Shown here: in pieces, positions 46,732 through 59,400 of the stretch
Layout of the letters: each line of letters opens with the position of its first letter
Numbering within the stretch: the first letter of the stretch is position 1
Assembly: GCF_009727055.1 (NCBI RefSeq)
Contig: NC_052358.1
Coordinates: 43,217,243 to 43,281,242 of the forward strand
Length of the DNA stretch: 64,000 bases
Origin: Benincasa hispida
Taxonomy: Eukaryota > Streptophyta > Magnoliopsida > Cucurbitales > Cucurbitaceae
Direction: 5' to 3'
Notes under the pieces: generated by a model
What the model was told of the DNA's origin: nothing
The model's database searches: none
The model's input: only the letters and a program-made list of their open reading frames with translations
Made by a program: the position numbers and the translations under genes

Positions 46732-47999
46732 GTAGGTGGTTTTGGAATTTTGGGTTGTTTCTCGAATAAATCTTGAATACCCATTGGGTTTTGGCATGTT
46801 TTTTTTATTTGCCCAGAACATTTGGGTGTTACATTGGAATTTTGGAGGATTTTTAGGTGCCGTCCAGCAGCGGTGAAGGCATTTCGGCAACACGTTTTGG
46901 TGTGTTTTAAGTTTCCAATTACTTCTGAATTCATTATGATTATGGTAGATTGTACCCTAAATTTTAAAATTTCACTGTGCTCAGAGTTGGGTTGTTCGTT
47001 GAAGCCAGAAGACTGATTTTGGTGTGAATAGAAGTTGGGTAAATTTTCTAAGCACTCTTGGTTCGAGTTGTTGCCGGAAGGACTTCTTAAGTGAAATTAC
47101 AGTATAAGTTAGGCCCAAAAGATTGAGATTTGTTTATTTTATGTTGTAGGTTTTACACAAGGGTCTATGCAGTGGAAGTTTATTTCCTCATACTTGGCTT
47201 AATTTTGAGGATAGTGACGCTACTACTAGAATGGCTAGAGACATGCAAAATTGGTATGATAATGTTGTTGGCCTTGTCATCTCGAGTATTAATGTGGTGA
47301 ATGTCGACTAAACATGGCTTCTTACGTGTTTGAATAGTTATGAATGATAGCCGCGTCCAGGATGATTTGTGATTTTATGTGGGATCTCATGCATTTGCGT
47401 ATTGGCAAAGTTCTAGAATGGAATGGCTAAGTTTTATGCCTAGAATGGCAAACTTCTAGCCTGAAATGATTAGGTTTTGGTTAGGTTCGACTAAATTTTA
47501 GGTCCCACCCGTTTAGAGATTTTCAAGCTCATGATTGGATGTGATTGCATAGTTTGACCCCAATCGTAGAGTTACTTACCGAGTATTTTTAATACTCAAC
47601 ATTTTCTTTTTAATATTTTTTAGAAAAAGGCGAGAACGTACTAGGTGGTTGACGAGGTGATTTTTGACGGTGCCATAGGACTAGAGTCATTGCTTCCGCT
47701 TGTTTTCATGTTTTCAAGATGTTGTTTTGATTAAGTCTTTGAGTTAGTAGTTTGACACTAACCGTTTTTCATTTCATTAATGTTTTCAGGAATTTCATTC
47801 TACTATTTTGTTGGCATACATTAAATTGACTTAGTGATGTTTTTATTGATTTCACTCCTAAATTTATTTAGTTAGGAATTTTTATTTTAAGTTAAATGAC
47901 AATTTGGTCTTCGTTTTGAAATTGCATGTATTTAGTAACGACCCTAGTTCGAGGTATAAAAAATTTGGGTCCTTAAAAAATTTTGGGGTAAAAGAAACA

Positions 48000-50165
48000 T
48001 TCATGGATAGAAGAAAACAGGGGAGAACCCCAAACACCAAAAGGTGGTTACAGAAGAGATCACCAATTATTGACTAAAAAAGATAAGTTTAAATGAGTGA
48101 ATGATGCCTAGTTTTACGTTACAATAAAGTAGTAGACAAAACTAGATCCATAAAACAATTAAAAGAAGAAAAAGAGTCGGTGAAAAGCTGTCTGTTCCTT
48201 TCACCTCACAAAGTCCAAAAGAAAGCACGAAAGACAGTCAACCAAAACCATCTTCTTTGTACCACCAAAAGGATGACCCCCCAACAAGGAAACCAAAATA
48301 GCAGCAAAAGGACAATGCAAAAACAAAGGGACTGAAGATTCAACATGTCTGCGACACATGTGACACCAAGCGGGAGGAAGAGACATGTAAGGCAGTCTGC
48401 GCTGTAATCGTTCAGCAATATTGATGGTAACCCAACTAAGCTCCCAAAGAAAGATTTCATTTTTTTTGGGATAACCATCTTTCCATATCACTGAATAAAG
48501 GTCAATCAAAGATGGATCTATTGCACCCACTAAATCAGTCATAAGAGATTTAATAATAAAATTGGAAGATGGATCAAGCGGCCACAACCAAGAATCAGAA
48601 GAGGAATGCAATATAATAGAAGCCAAAATTTGTGATAAAGAAGCCCATTCAAAAATCTCCATCTCAGTAAAATTACGACGTAAGTTCAAATCCCAAGCAT
48701 TAGTATGTGGAACCTGGACATTAGCCACCGTTACTTCTTATTGCGGTGCAAGATGATAAAGTCGTGGATACATGATGGATAGAACACTATAACTAAGCCA
48801 AGAATCATGCCAAAAAGATGTAGTAGCACCACCAAGCCGACAACAAATACGAGCATCAACTAGACTAGTATACCGACAAATAAACCTCCAGGGAGAAATG
48901 GAAGTGGGCTGAATGTCATACGTGGAGTAGTGTTTTGCCACAATAAGATTCTGCCATAACGCATCATGCTTTGATAAGAACCACCAAGTCCATCTTGCTA
49001 GAAGAGCAAAATTACGATGCTTGAAATTCCCAATGCTAATACCACCCAAAAGTTGAGAGCATTGAGAAATCACCTAATTCACATTGTGCATGCCACTATC
49101 ACGCCAAGAACCCTCCCAAAAGAAGTCGCAAACCATCTTATCAAGGCAATTAATGACAGAGGATGGAGCCCTGAACATAGACAAGTAATATGTAGGGAGG
49201 TTAGAAAGGTTAGCCTGGATGACCATGCCATGTGTTTGCCCCTTTAGAAATGTAGGCATATCCAATTATGAAGTTTATGCCAAAATCGCTCCACCATCGG
49301 CTAGGAGAGATAGTTGGTTTGGTTTTGTCGATTTTGGGGTCAACCAAGAACCAATCCAAACTAATTGGTTTTATAAAAAGATCCAAATCAATGTCCAATA
49401 AAGAAAAAACCAACGGATCGGTTTTTATTTGGTTCTCGGTTTTTGACATTTTCATTTTTCTTTCAAATTTTTCTTTCTATTTCCAACTTTGTTTTGAATG
49501 GCCTCCTTTTGGCTAATTTAAAATTAGAATTGGGTTCATTTCTTTGTTTATAGATTGAAATTGCACATTTTTTTTTTAATTTTTATTTTTTTCTTGGCAC
49601 TTGCTAAATAAAAAACATAAACACTCCATAATAATTGGTCTTTTTTTCCCCCCCTAAACAATAAATATATATGCACCATCATAATTAAGACACTAAAAGA
49701 AACCTAATGTTGGAGGTTATTTTTTAGAGTATATATACCCTTGGTTCGGTTCGAGTTTGATTGGTTTTTCCAATAAAAAACCGATCTAAACCAATACTTT
49801 ATGGTTTTCTCCAAATATAAACCAATATGTCCAATTATATACTAAAAAACCAAACCAAACCAGTGGATTGGTTTGGATTGGACTGGTTTTTCGGTTTTTT
49901 GTTGCACTCCTACCACCAACTGCCAAAAATTAACTGAATTAGAGTTGGCACCCAAAGGAAGCCCTAAGGAAATTGTTGGCCAGAAGCCCCTTTTGCAGCC
50001 AAAATAACTCAATAACCATTCAAAACCAAAGTCAAGAATATGGATTTCAAGAAGCTCACTCTTGGCAAAATCTTAGGCCCATAAGCACATTCAAAGATAC
50101 GAACAACATCAAATAAGTTGTGTATTTCATGGTGCTCAACAATGGAAAACAACAGTGTATCATAC
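48000..50165 (-). mobile_element. L1-type LINE remnant in the RRN3 leader intron
   Basis: Right to left on the minus strand: reverse-transcriptase C-terminal part (DTLLFSIVEHHEI and CAYGPKI near 50160-50040), an interruption by a MITE-like block (49262-49915), then SNLPTYYLSMFRAP and VCDFFWEGS (49265-49074), GNFKHRNFALLARWTWW (49073-48900), and the zinc-binding RT-associated domain WCHMCRRHVESSVPLFLHC (48400-48290). Frame breaks occur. No poly(A) tail is evident. L1 elements copy by target-primed reverse transcription; this one is dead. Confidence 0.8.
49262..49915. mobile_element. MITE-like insertion within the LINE remnant
   Basis: LINE homology stops near 49262 and resumes near 49915. Both flanks of the insertion are rich in AACCAA/TTGGTT and CGGTTTTT words arranged in inverted fashion (for example 49330-49450 against 49745-49900). 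The right end reads GTTGCACTCCTACC. Terminal repeats and target duplication are unclear. Confidence 0.5.
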
Positions 50166-50443
50166 TATCATGAACAAACTGCTCATCATGTTGTTTTCGT
50201 CTAAATAAATTGTTTCAATGATGTTCCTAATATCTACTCGTGTTTTCTATAAACTTTTTCTCCTAGTTGGTCTTGAGTTTGAGTTATCATGCATGAAGTA
50301 ATGGCTCCAGTTATTACTATTTTTTTTCCTGATTAATTTGTTTGAATCTTTTGTTTCCTCGTTCTTATGTTTCAGGTTTGAACCTCATCCTGCTCCTAAG
50401 CCCCGTTGTGGTGATAGGATCTTAATAGTGTTTGGCGTTAATC

Positions 50444-53400
50444 ATGGGGGTGGAATTGGAAAAGGGTCAAGCTCAGTTGCACGATATGGAGGGTGTTAAT
50501 CTCACAGATGCGCAGTTAGTTGATTTTGTTAGGGGTTTTCTTAGTTCAGTGTCACTGGTATTGTTCTCTTAACATCACTATTGGTCTTTACTTAAACCAG
50601 AGAACATATGGCATTTGAATTTAGAATTTCACTCTGTTAGTTTATTATTTGGGTTGGATATGCTTCCAAATTCTCACTGTTAATCATGTTGTTTTTTGAG
50701 GAATAACTGTACTAACCTTACAATAGCTCTTCCATTGGTGTAGGGAGATAATGATGGGTATAACCAGCTTGTTGGTGTTATACACCACAAGGACCGACTA
50801 ACCCCCGAAGAGGTTGCCTTGCTCGTGGTATGTCCCTTACATCACATCTGTTTTTGACCAATGATAAGAGATTTAATTTCGTACTAAATACTATCTAATT
50901 TGAATTCACTTGATGTTCTTAACAGACATGTTTGAAGGCACTATCTGGAGCAGTTTCTTGTATAGATATCGTTCTCCATGAATCTCTTCTTGCAGCAGTA
51001 AGTTTATCACTGAATCTCAAGTCATTATCCTGGAATTTCGTTGTCGTAATGGAAGTTCTTTCTCAGATTTTCAAAAGGAGCTTGTGGGATTATGGACGTA
51101 ACGTGATGGATGCCCTGATTGAACTGATAATTTCCCTGGTATGCGCATTTATGATGATAGAACTCTTAACACTTTTTCTCAAGGTTCACCTAATAATTCC
51201 AATATCTTGCGACTTTTTGTCTATTCAATGTTTCAGGCCGTTTCAAGTGGAAAATATGTGGATTCATGCTTGGATATGCTTGTAAATAATTTCATGCCAC
51301 CCTACTCCTACAAGGATTTCCTGAAGAAACCACATGGGCTTACCAGAAAGGATGAAGTTCTTTCTCGAGTGCACACAGCTCTAAAAGACATCTTGGACTT
51401 GGTGCCTCTTGCACCCTTGAGATTAGAGCAGATAGTTGTCCATAAAATGCAAAGAGTCTTTTTCAAAGAATCTGTGAGTTGAATTTTCATGGACTAAAAG
51501 TTGCCCCAGAAAAATCCAAGTGAAAATTGTGTTTATTTCTCACTGACGATTATTGTTATTTTCATCTTTGTAATGTTTCTTTAAAAAGAAAAATATTGCT
51601 AATTTTGGTTTTTTATTTTTCTATCATCCTTTTCGTTTCATGACCATCAATTCAATGACTATTGGAAGTTTGGTGTGAAGCCGAAAGCCCATTTTTTGTT
51701 TGAATGCTTTCGCACATTGAAGTATATTAGATGGCAAGATTTATATCATTAAAACACCCTACCAGATATAGTTCAAACTAGAACAATGTCTGATTATGAT
51801 TTGTAGTTGAAATGCAGTGTCATACGATCTTTGAAGTTTGTACACTAGATGCTATCATTAAAATACCCTACCAGATCTTTGCAGTGTCAAACTAGAACAA
51901 ATCTAGTGTCATATATACACTAGATGCTACATTTGTACAATCTTTGAAGTTTGAACCTACGAACTCTTCTTAAATTTTGTGAATAAATGTGTTCATTCAA
52001 TCTAGATAGCTGGGCCATTTAAAGAGAGGTATCATAAAGATGGTTACATTTTCAAAAGCCCTCATCTTGAAATTTTTTCAAAGAGAGACATTGTTTTGAT
52101 TTCTTTTTGGAACTTTTTTTTTAAAAACTCGCCAGTCTTTCTTCAAAACATTTGCTTGCACTCTTTGTCAGGAATTTGTTTTGGGATTGTCTTCCACTTA
52201 CATGTGTTTAACCTCTATGTAGTTGACCACGATATATGTGGAAAGCATGTTGAGGTTGGAAAAAGGTGCAATGAGTGAATTTGTTGGGAGAAAGATCTTA
52301 ACCGCTCTGGTGGATAAGCTTTTAGATTTGGATGTAAGTCGAAACAAATATTTTACTGCACTGACATTTGTTTATTTGATTACATTATCATTAATATTAA
52401 CGAGTTCTAACCTTCTGGTAGGTGGAGATTGGGTGGGACGATATCCTACAAGACGATTTCAGTAAAGGAATTTTTGAGATGGAACTTGCAGATGATGATG
52501 AAACTACAGAAGATATTAATGAGGCTTCTAGTGAGGTATGATATTTAATATCTAGGTTGGATTAAAAAACTTAAATGTATAAAAAAAAGGATTTTTCTTC
52601 AACAAGTTGTAATGTATTGTCTTAAAAAAAAAAAGTTGTAATGTATTTCATCTCTTTCTTAGCTTTTCTTCGTTTTAATTTGGAGAATTGTGGTAGAGAA
52701 TCAATGTCTTAGAAAAGCTATCGAGGCTTATGTCTTGGGGCTTACCTCTAGACAAGACTGTAACATCAAGCCTTGAGATGTACACATTTGTTGAACTAGA
52801 AGAGACTCCTTGGTAAAAACACATCGAGTCTTAAATTTTTTACACCTTGTGTAATGATTAGAAGAATAATTTGATTTCTGTCATTCTTTAAGAATATAGA
52901 GGTTTGTTGTGAAAATTTGGACTACTACTACTTTTGGTAACGTGACTTCAAAAACAATGAAGACAATAAATTATAGTTTTAGTAGATCGTATTAATGATA
53001 ATAGTAGTGATGTTATAGGCATCATTTTAAAATATTTTTGTTTAAGTGGCAATTGACAGGATGAATTTTTTATACATTTATGACTATCATTTTTAACAAT
53101 ACTTGGTCATACCAATTTAAAATGTTTTTAACTAAATTTGAGGCTTACATCTTACCTCTTCAAGAGGAAAAGCCTCGAGGCTACCTTTTAGTCTTTTAAA
53201 GCAATTTGGCATTTGATTCATTATACGCATTTATGTTCAAATATTAGCCTTCTAGTATATGAAGTAATGGATCTGAAGTATATTCCTTGGCTTGAAGCTA
53301 ATTGTCTTTTGGGTCTACAAAGTTTATACTCTAGCAGAATCAGGTTTTTAACTTACATTTGGACTTTTTTGCCATACATCTCAGTACTTCTTTTAATTCT

Positions 53401-56400
53401 TGCCGTTATTTGCTTGGCTGAGTTAAGTTTATTTTGCTAGCTTCCAAGAGAACTAAGTCGTAAGAGCTTAGGTGGAAATATAATTGCTGAAACGTTAGAT
53501 AGCTTGATTGTTCTAACATTTGAACATCTTGAATCATGTGAACGTGATGGACGATTGAATGAGGTACCTTGTGTAGTTTATATAATTTTCCTTTTTTTGT
53601 TCTCAATTTCTTTGTTTTATCTGCAAGTGAGAACTTTTTCCATGTTCCTTTAATGTGGAGGTTAGGTTTTTGACGTTTTACTCCTATCATTCCAAAGAAC
53701 TGTTCTGACTGCTTACAAGTCTAAATTCGCCCAGGTAATTAACATGTCATAGCCATAATTCTCAATATTTGCTATACTCTGGTTTAGTGGGCTCTCATTT
53801 TATATCTGTTTTTGTTTTTTTTGTTTTTTTTTTTTTTGGAGATTGAATGACTTGCTTTTGTTGCTTTTTCTTGGCAGTTTGTCATTTTCTATGCTTGTGC
53901 ATTAGATCCTGAAGTTTGTGGTGCGAGATTTGCCGTTTGGCTAGCAGACATGTTTGTTTCCTGCAATGATCCTCCGCTTACCAGGTATTAGAAATTCATT
54001 AGAAAGCGCTCTCTCTCTCTCTCTTTTTTATTAAAAGTATTGTTTCCATTTAGAGGAGGAAAAAACACACACACATACTCCTAATTTTGTTAGTTAATTT
54101 TGCCTTTGAAAGCTATGTGTCACTAGCATTTGAAAGCTTCATAAAAAGATCTGAATGGGGGATCAACATTGTTAATTTTGCCTCTGCTTTTTACAACACT
54201 TGCTTTGCTCATTTCTTGTCCATCTAGTCGTAGCTATTTAAATTGTATCTCGTTTGCAAGGCCTTACTCATCTAACAAATCTACTACTAACAAGTGTGGG
54301 GGTTGAGTTTCTCTCTCTCCTTCTGTCTCTCTTATTGTTATTATTTTATTTTAAGGTTTTAAGGTTTATGGTTTTCTTTTAACTATCTTTCTAGATATAT
54401 ATCAATAAAGAAAATAAAAGAACTCTCTCGAATAGAAAAATTTGCACCTGCATGAGCCTATGAAACTTGTACTGCTGTAGAGGTTTAAATGATTGTGATT
54501 TGAGATGGGAAGAAAGCAAGTAGTTACGTAGGAATTCTATCTGATTTATGTCAATAGTCTAGTAGCCTTGTACACGAAATATAATTTTACATCATCACAC
54601 TGTCTCACGCAGTAGTGGTCCCTAGTTTGAACCTGGGCTTAAACGCATGTTTTCATTTTTTTTATATAAAAATGAATTTAAATAATATATTTTTTTGAGC
54701 CTGGTTTGATTTTGAGCTCAAACACGTTTTTCTTTGTTTAAATATAAAAATGAAATTAAATAATATATGTTTGTGGTATTGTGCAGGGATGAAGGCCGTT
54801 TCATATCTTGCAAGTTATTTGTCTCGTGGGAAGTTTCTGTCAACCTCTTTGGTTACTATTATATTGAAAAGGTTAACTTGTCAACTTCAACTATGTTTCT
54901 GTGATGAAAAATATGAAACTGATAAAATTGAAGTAGGGAGGGTAAATACGTGTGGCTCTAAGTGTAGTTTTGCTTCTCATTTTTTTCAGACTGGTGGATT
55001 GGTGTTTAGAATATGGCAAAACACTGGATGTTGACCCGAACCCAAAGGCTCATAAAGTATTTTATTCTGGTTGCCAGGTATACAATTCTTGGACTCCTTT
55101 TTGCTAGACTAAGATACGTGGGGTTTGTTGAAAAATGAGAAAATAATGATTATCATTGAACGATAGAAGAAGGTACACAAGATTTACGTGGAAAACCCTA
55201 GAATAGGGAGAAAAAATTACGATATAAGTGTTCTTTTATTATTGTTAAGGTGTAAACAGACGGTAGAAAACCCTAATACAGAAAAGGAAAAAACTAGGGC
55301 AAAGTAAAAAGACTAAAATGTCCTTAGGGCTAATACATAACAACCCTTTATTTTTCAATACTCCCCTTCAAGTTGGGGCGTAGATGTCAATTAGACCCAA
55401 CTTGCTAACACAAGAATCAAAGCTTTGCCCGAGTAATCCTTTGGTGAGAATATCAACAACTTGTTGACTAGAAAGGATGTAAGGAATACAAATACTGCCA
55501 CTGTCTAGTTTTTCTTTGATAAAGTGTCTATCGATTTCCACATGTTTTGTCCTGTCGTGCTGTACAGGATTGTTGGCTATGCTTATGGCTGCTTTGTTAT
55601 CATAATAGAGCTTCATAGGAAGATCACTGGCTTGATGGAGATCAAACAGAACTTTCTTCAACTAGATTTTTTCACATATTCCCAGACTCATAGCTTTGTA
55701 TTCTGCCTCAGCATTGCTTCTAGCAACCACATCTTGCTTCTTACTTCTCCAAGTAATAAGATTACCCCACACACAAACGTATAGTACCCAGAAGTCTATT
55801 TCCTGTCTATAACAGATCCTGCCCAATCAGAGTTGGTGTAAGCCTCAATGCATCTTCTGTTAGTTTTCCTGAACATCAGACCCTTACCTGGAGTAGTTTT
55901 TAAATATCTCATATTCTGATTCACAGCTTCCATATGTTTTTTGTAAGGTGCTTGCATAAACTGACTCACTACACTGACGGCGTAGGATATATTTGGTCTA
56001 GTATGAGATAAATAAATAAATTTTCCCACTAGACGCTAGTATCTCTTTATCGATAGGAACTTTGTCAACAGAATCTCCCAGCTTAGCGTTGAATTCTACA
56101 GGAGTATCAATAGGTCTACAACAGTCATACCTGTTTCTTTCAGTAAATCAAGTGTGTATTTCTGTTGAGAAACAGAAATCCCCTCTCTTGATCCCACCAC
56201 TTCCATTCCAAGAAAATATCTTAGTCTTCCAAGGTCCTTAATCTCAAATTCCTCAACCATTTTCTTTTTAAGCTTGATAATCTTAGCAGCATCATCTCCC
56301 GATAGAACAATATCGTCTACGTACACAATAAGAACAACAATCTTCCTGATATTGACCTTTTTGTGAATAAGGTGTGACTAGAGTGTCCCTGAGTATAACC

Positions 56401-59400
56401 TTGGGACTTAACAAAGATAGTGAACCTGTCAAACCAAGCTCTCGAAGACTGTTTCAAACCATACAAAGACTTCCTGGGATTACACACTTGATAGTCGAAT
56501 TGAGCTTCAAAGCCAAGAGGACTCATAAACTTCTTCCTCTAATTCACCATTCAAAAAAGCATTTTTCACATCAAGTTGGTGGAGAGGTTGATCTTTGGTA
56601 ACTGCTACTGAAAGAAGAACCTGAACTGTGTTTAGCTTCGTATAGGAGAAAAAGTTTCTAAGTAGTCTATTCCATAGGTCTGAGTAAACCCTTTAGCTAC
56701 CAATCTGGCTTTGTACCTGTCAAGAATTCCATCTAACTCATACTTCATAGTAAACATCCACTTGCACCCAACTATTTTATGCCTTTTAGGAAGAGCCATA
56801 CAATCCCAAGTATTATTTTTTTCTAAAGCTCTCATCTCTTCCATGACCGCAACCTACCATTCAGGAACTTCCATTTTCATATGTATATTGTTTGGTATCA
56901 TTACTGTATCCGGGCTAATAGTGAAAGCCATGAACTCAAAAGATAAACTACAGTAAAGTAGAAAGCTATGCATGGAATATTTAGTGCAAGATCTGGTGCC
57001 CTTTCTCAAAGCAATGGGTATATTAAAAGATGCATCATAACTCTCTTTTTTGTTAGACCCCTTATTGGTCAGTTACCTGTGGCAAAGTCTCATCCACTGG
57101 TATTTCTCCTAATGACTCATCACTACCTGCAACTTTGTCATTCTCTGGAATTAACATGTTAGTTTTGTCACTCTCAATTACGTCACACATATCACCCTTG
57201 ATACAAACATCAGTATTATTAGAAGTTTTGTCACTCTCACCCACATCACACATATCACCCTTAACACTAACATTAGTATTATCAGAAATAGGAGTACCTT
57301 GAGCTGGTGCTGGTTCCGATTCATGGACCGTAGCCAGAGAAGCAACAGGTGGCACTATTTCCTTTATGAGATTCTTCCTGTAGTATGTTATCCATGGAAC
57401 TTGTTTAGTAGGTAGGATAGTATCATTCGTACCCAAGATAGGTTCGGGAAGAAGGTCCATAGGAGTTAAAGATGTGGACCAATTAGTCTCTTCATTACTA
57501 TTCTCCCCTTGAAGAGGACTAATAGGAAAGAAAGGTTTATCCTTGAGGAATATTACATCCATAGAGACAAAGTACTTCTGTGAAGATGGATGGAAACACT
57601 TATAAACTCGCAGGTGAAGAGGATACCTGACAAAGACACATTTCTGAGCACGAGGGGTAAATTTAGTGCGGTTAGGACCATGACTATGGTCAAAGGCAGT
57701 GCACCCAAACACCCAAAGAGGAACATCAGGAATAAGGCGAGTGGATGGGTATGACTCTTTGAAGCATTCAAGAGGAGTTTGGAATCGGAAAACACGGGAA
57801 GGCATCCGGTTGATGAGATGAGCTGCAGTCAGAACAGCATCCCCCCCATAAGTAAGAAGGAAGAGAAATAGATAGCATGAGGGATCGTGCAACCTCAACA
57901 AGGTGACGATTTTTCCGTTTAGCCACCCCATTCTGTTTAGGGGTATAAGCACAGGAGCTTTAATGGACAATTCCTTTAGAAGCCAAAAATTCATGAAAGG
58001 TGTTATTAAAGAATTCATGGGCATTTTCACTACGAAGGATGACAGTTTTGGTGTTAAACTGAGTCTTCATAGTAGTATAAAATTGTTGGAATATCAATGG
58101 TACCTCTGATTTATCAATGAGAAGGAACACCCAAGTAAGACGAATGTGATCATCAATAAATGTCACAAACCAACGCTTCCTGGAAGAAGTAGTGATGTTT
58201 GAGGGACCCCAAACATCACTATGGATAAAGATTAAATGGCTGGGAAGGTTTGTAAGGTTCGAAAATAAACCCAATGCTGTTTAGCATGAATACACACATC
58301 ACAAGACAAAGAAGAGATATCTACATTATGGAATAAATGAGGAAATAAATACTTCATATATTGAAAATTTAGGTGACCAAGATGAAAGTGCCATAACATA
58401 TAATCTCTTTCAGAAGTTGAAAAACAAGAAGATAATAAACCAATCCTATAACAATTCCTAGAGGAAGCATCATCATTAAGGGAATAGAGCCTTCTATCAT
58501 GTTGGGCAATGCCAATCGTTGTCGCCGAGCTTAGGTCCTGAAAGAAAACAGTATCAGGTGAAAATACAACTTGACAGTCCAAATCTTTAGTGATCTTAAT
58601 GATAGACAACAAATTGTAAGATATTTTTGAGACATGCAATACATTTTGTAAAGTTAAACCCTCAAAAGGAGAGAGATGACTCTTTCCTGCAACAGGAGTA
58701 AAGGACCTATCTGCAATCCGAGTTTTCTCATTACCAACGCTTGAAAAATATGAAAGAAACTGATCAAACGAGCTAGTTAAATGATTTGTAGCTCCCGAAT
58801 CAAGAATCCGTGGTTTCTAACCATTAATACTAAGGAGGCTGAAGGACTGAGAAGTACCTGACTGGGCAATAGCACTGACCTCGACAGTACCAAAGTCATT
58901 CTAGTTATTCACCTGAGATTGAGACTGTGAAGCACCATTTGTAGAATCACTCACAAGTGTTCGGCCAGGGTTTGACTTATCGTTTTGATGATGGCGTCTG
59001 CCATTCAGAGGTCGACCATGTAACTTCTAGCACTGATCCTTAGTATGCCAAGGTTTCTTGCAATGTTCACACACTGGAGGAGGTTTACTATTTTGCTTGT
59101 CACCATCAAGCCCAGATGATTTTACGCTAAACACAGCAGAATCAATGGTAAAAACAATAGGATTGTTCATAGCACTCGATCTATCTTCCTTTAAACGAAC
59201 CACAGAGCAGACTTCCATGAGAGAAGGTATCGGTCTTTGTCGCAGTATTTGATTGCACACTGTATCAAATTTGGAATTCAGACTAGCAAGAAAGTCATAA
59301 ACGTAATCAATTTCCTCAATTTTTGGATACTGAATTCCACCATACGGATAGTTCCAGACAATTTCATGACATAGATCCATCTCCTGCCAGATTAGAGACA

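Noticed and set aside
46399..46934. Open frames on both strands in the GC-rich island
   Set aside because: Arg/Ser/Pro-rich low-complexity translations come from CT and CCG repeats; no domain, and the island fits a leader exon.
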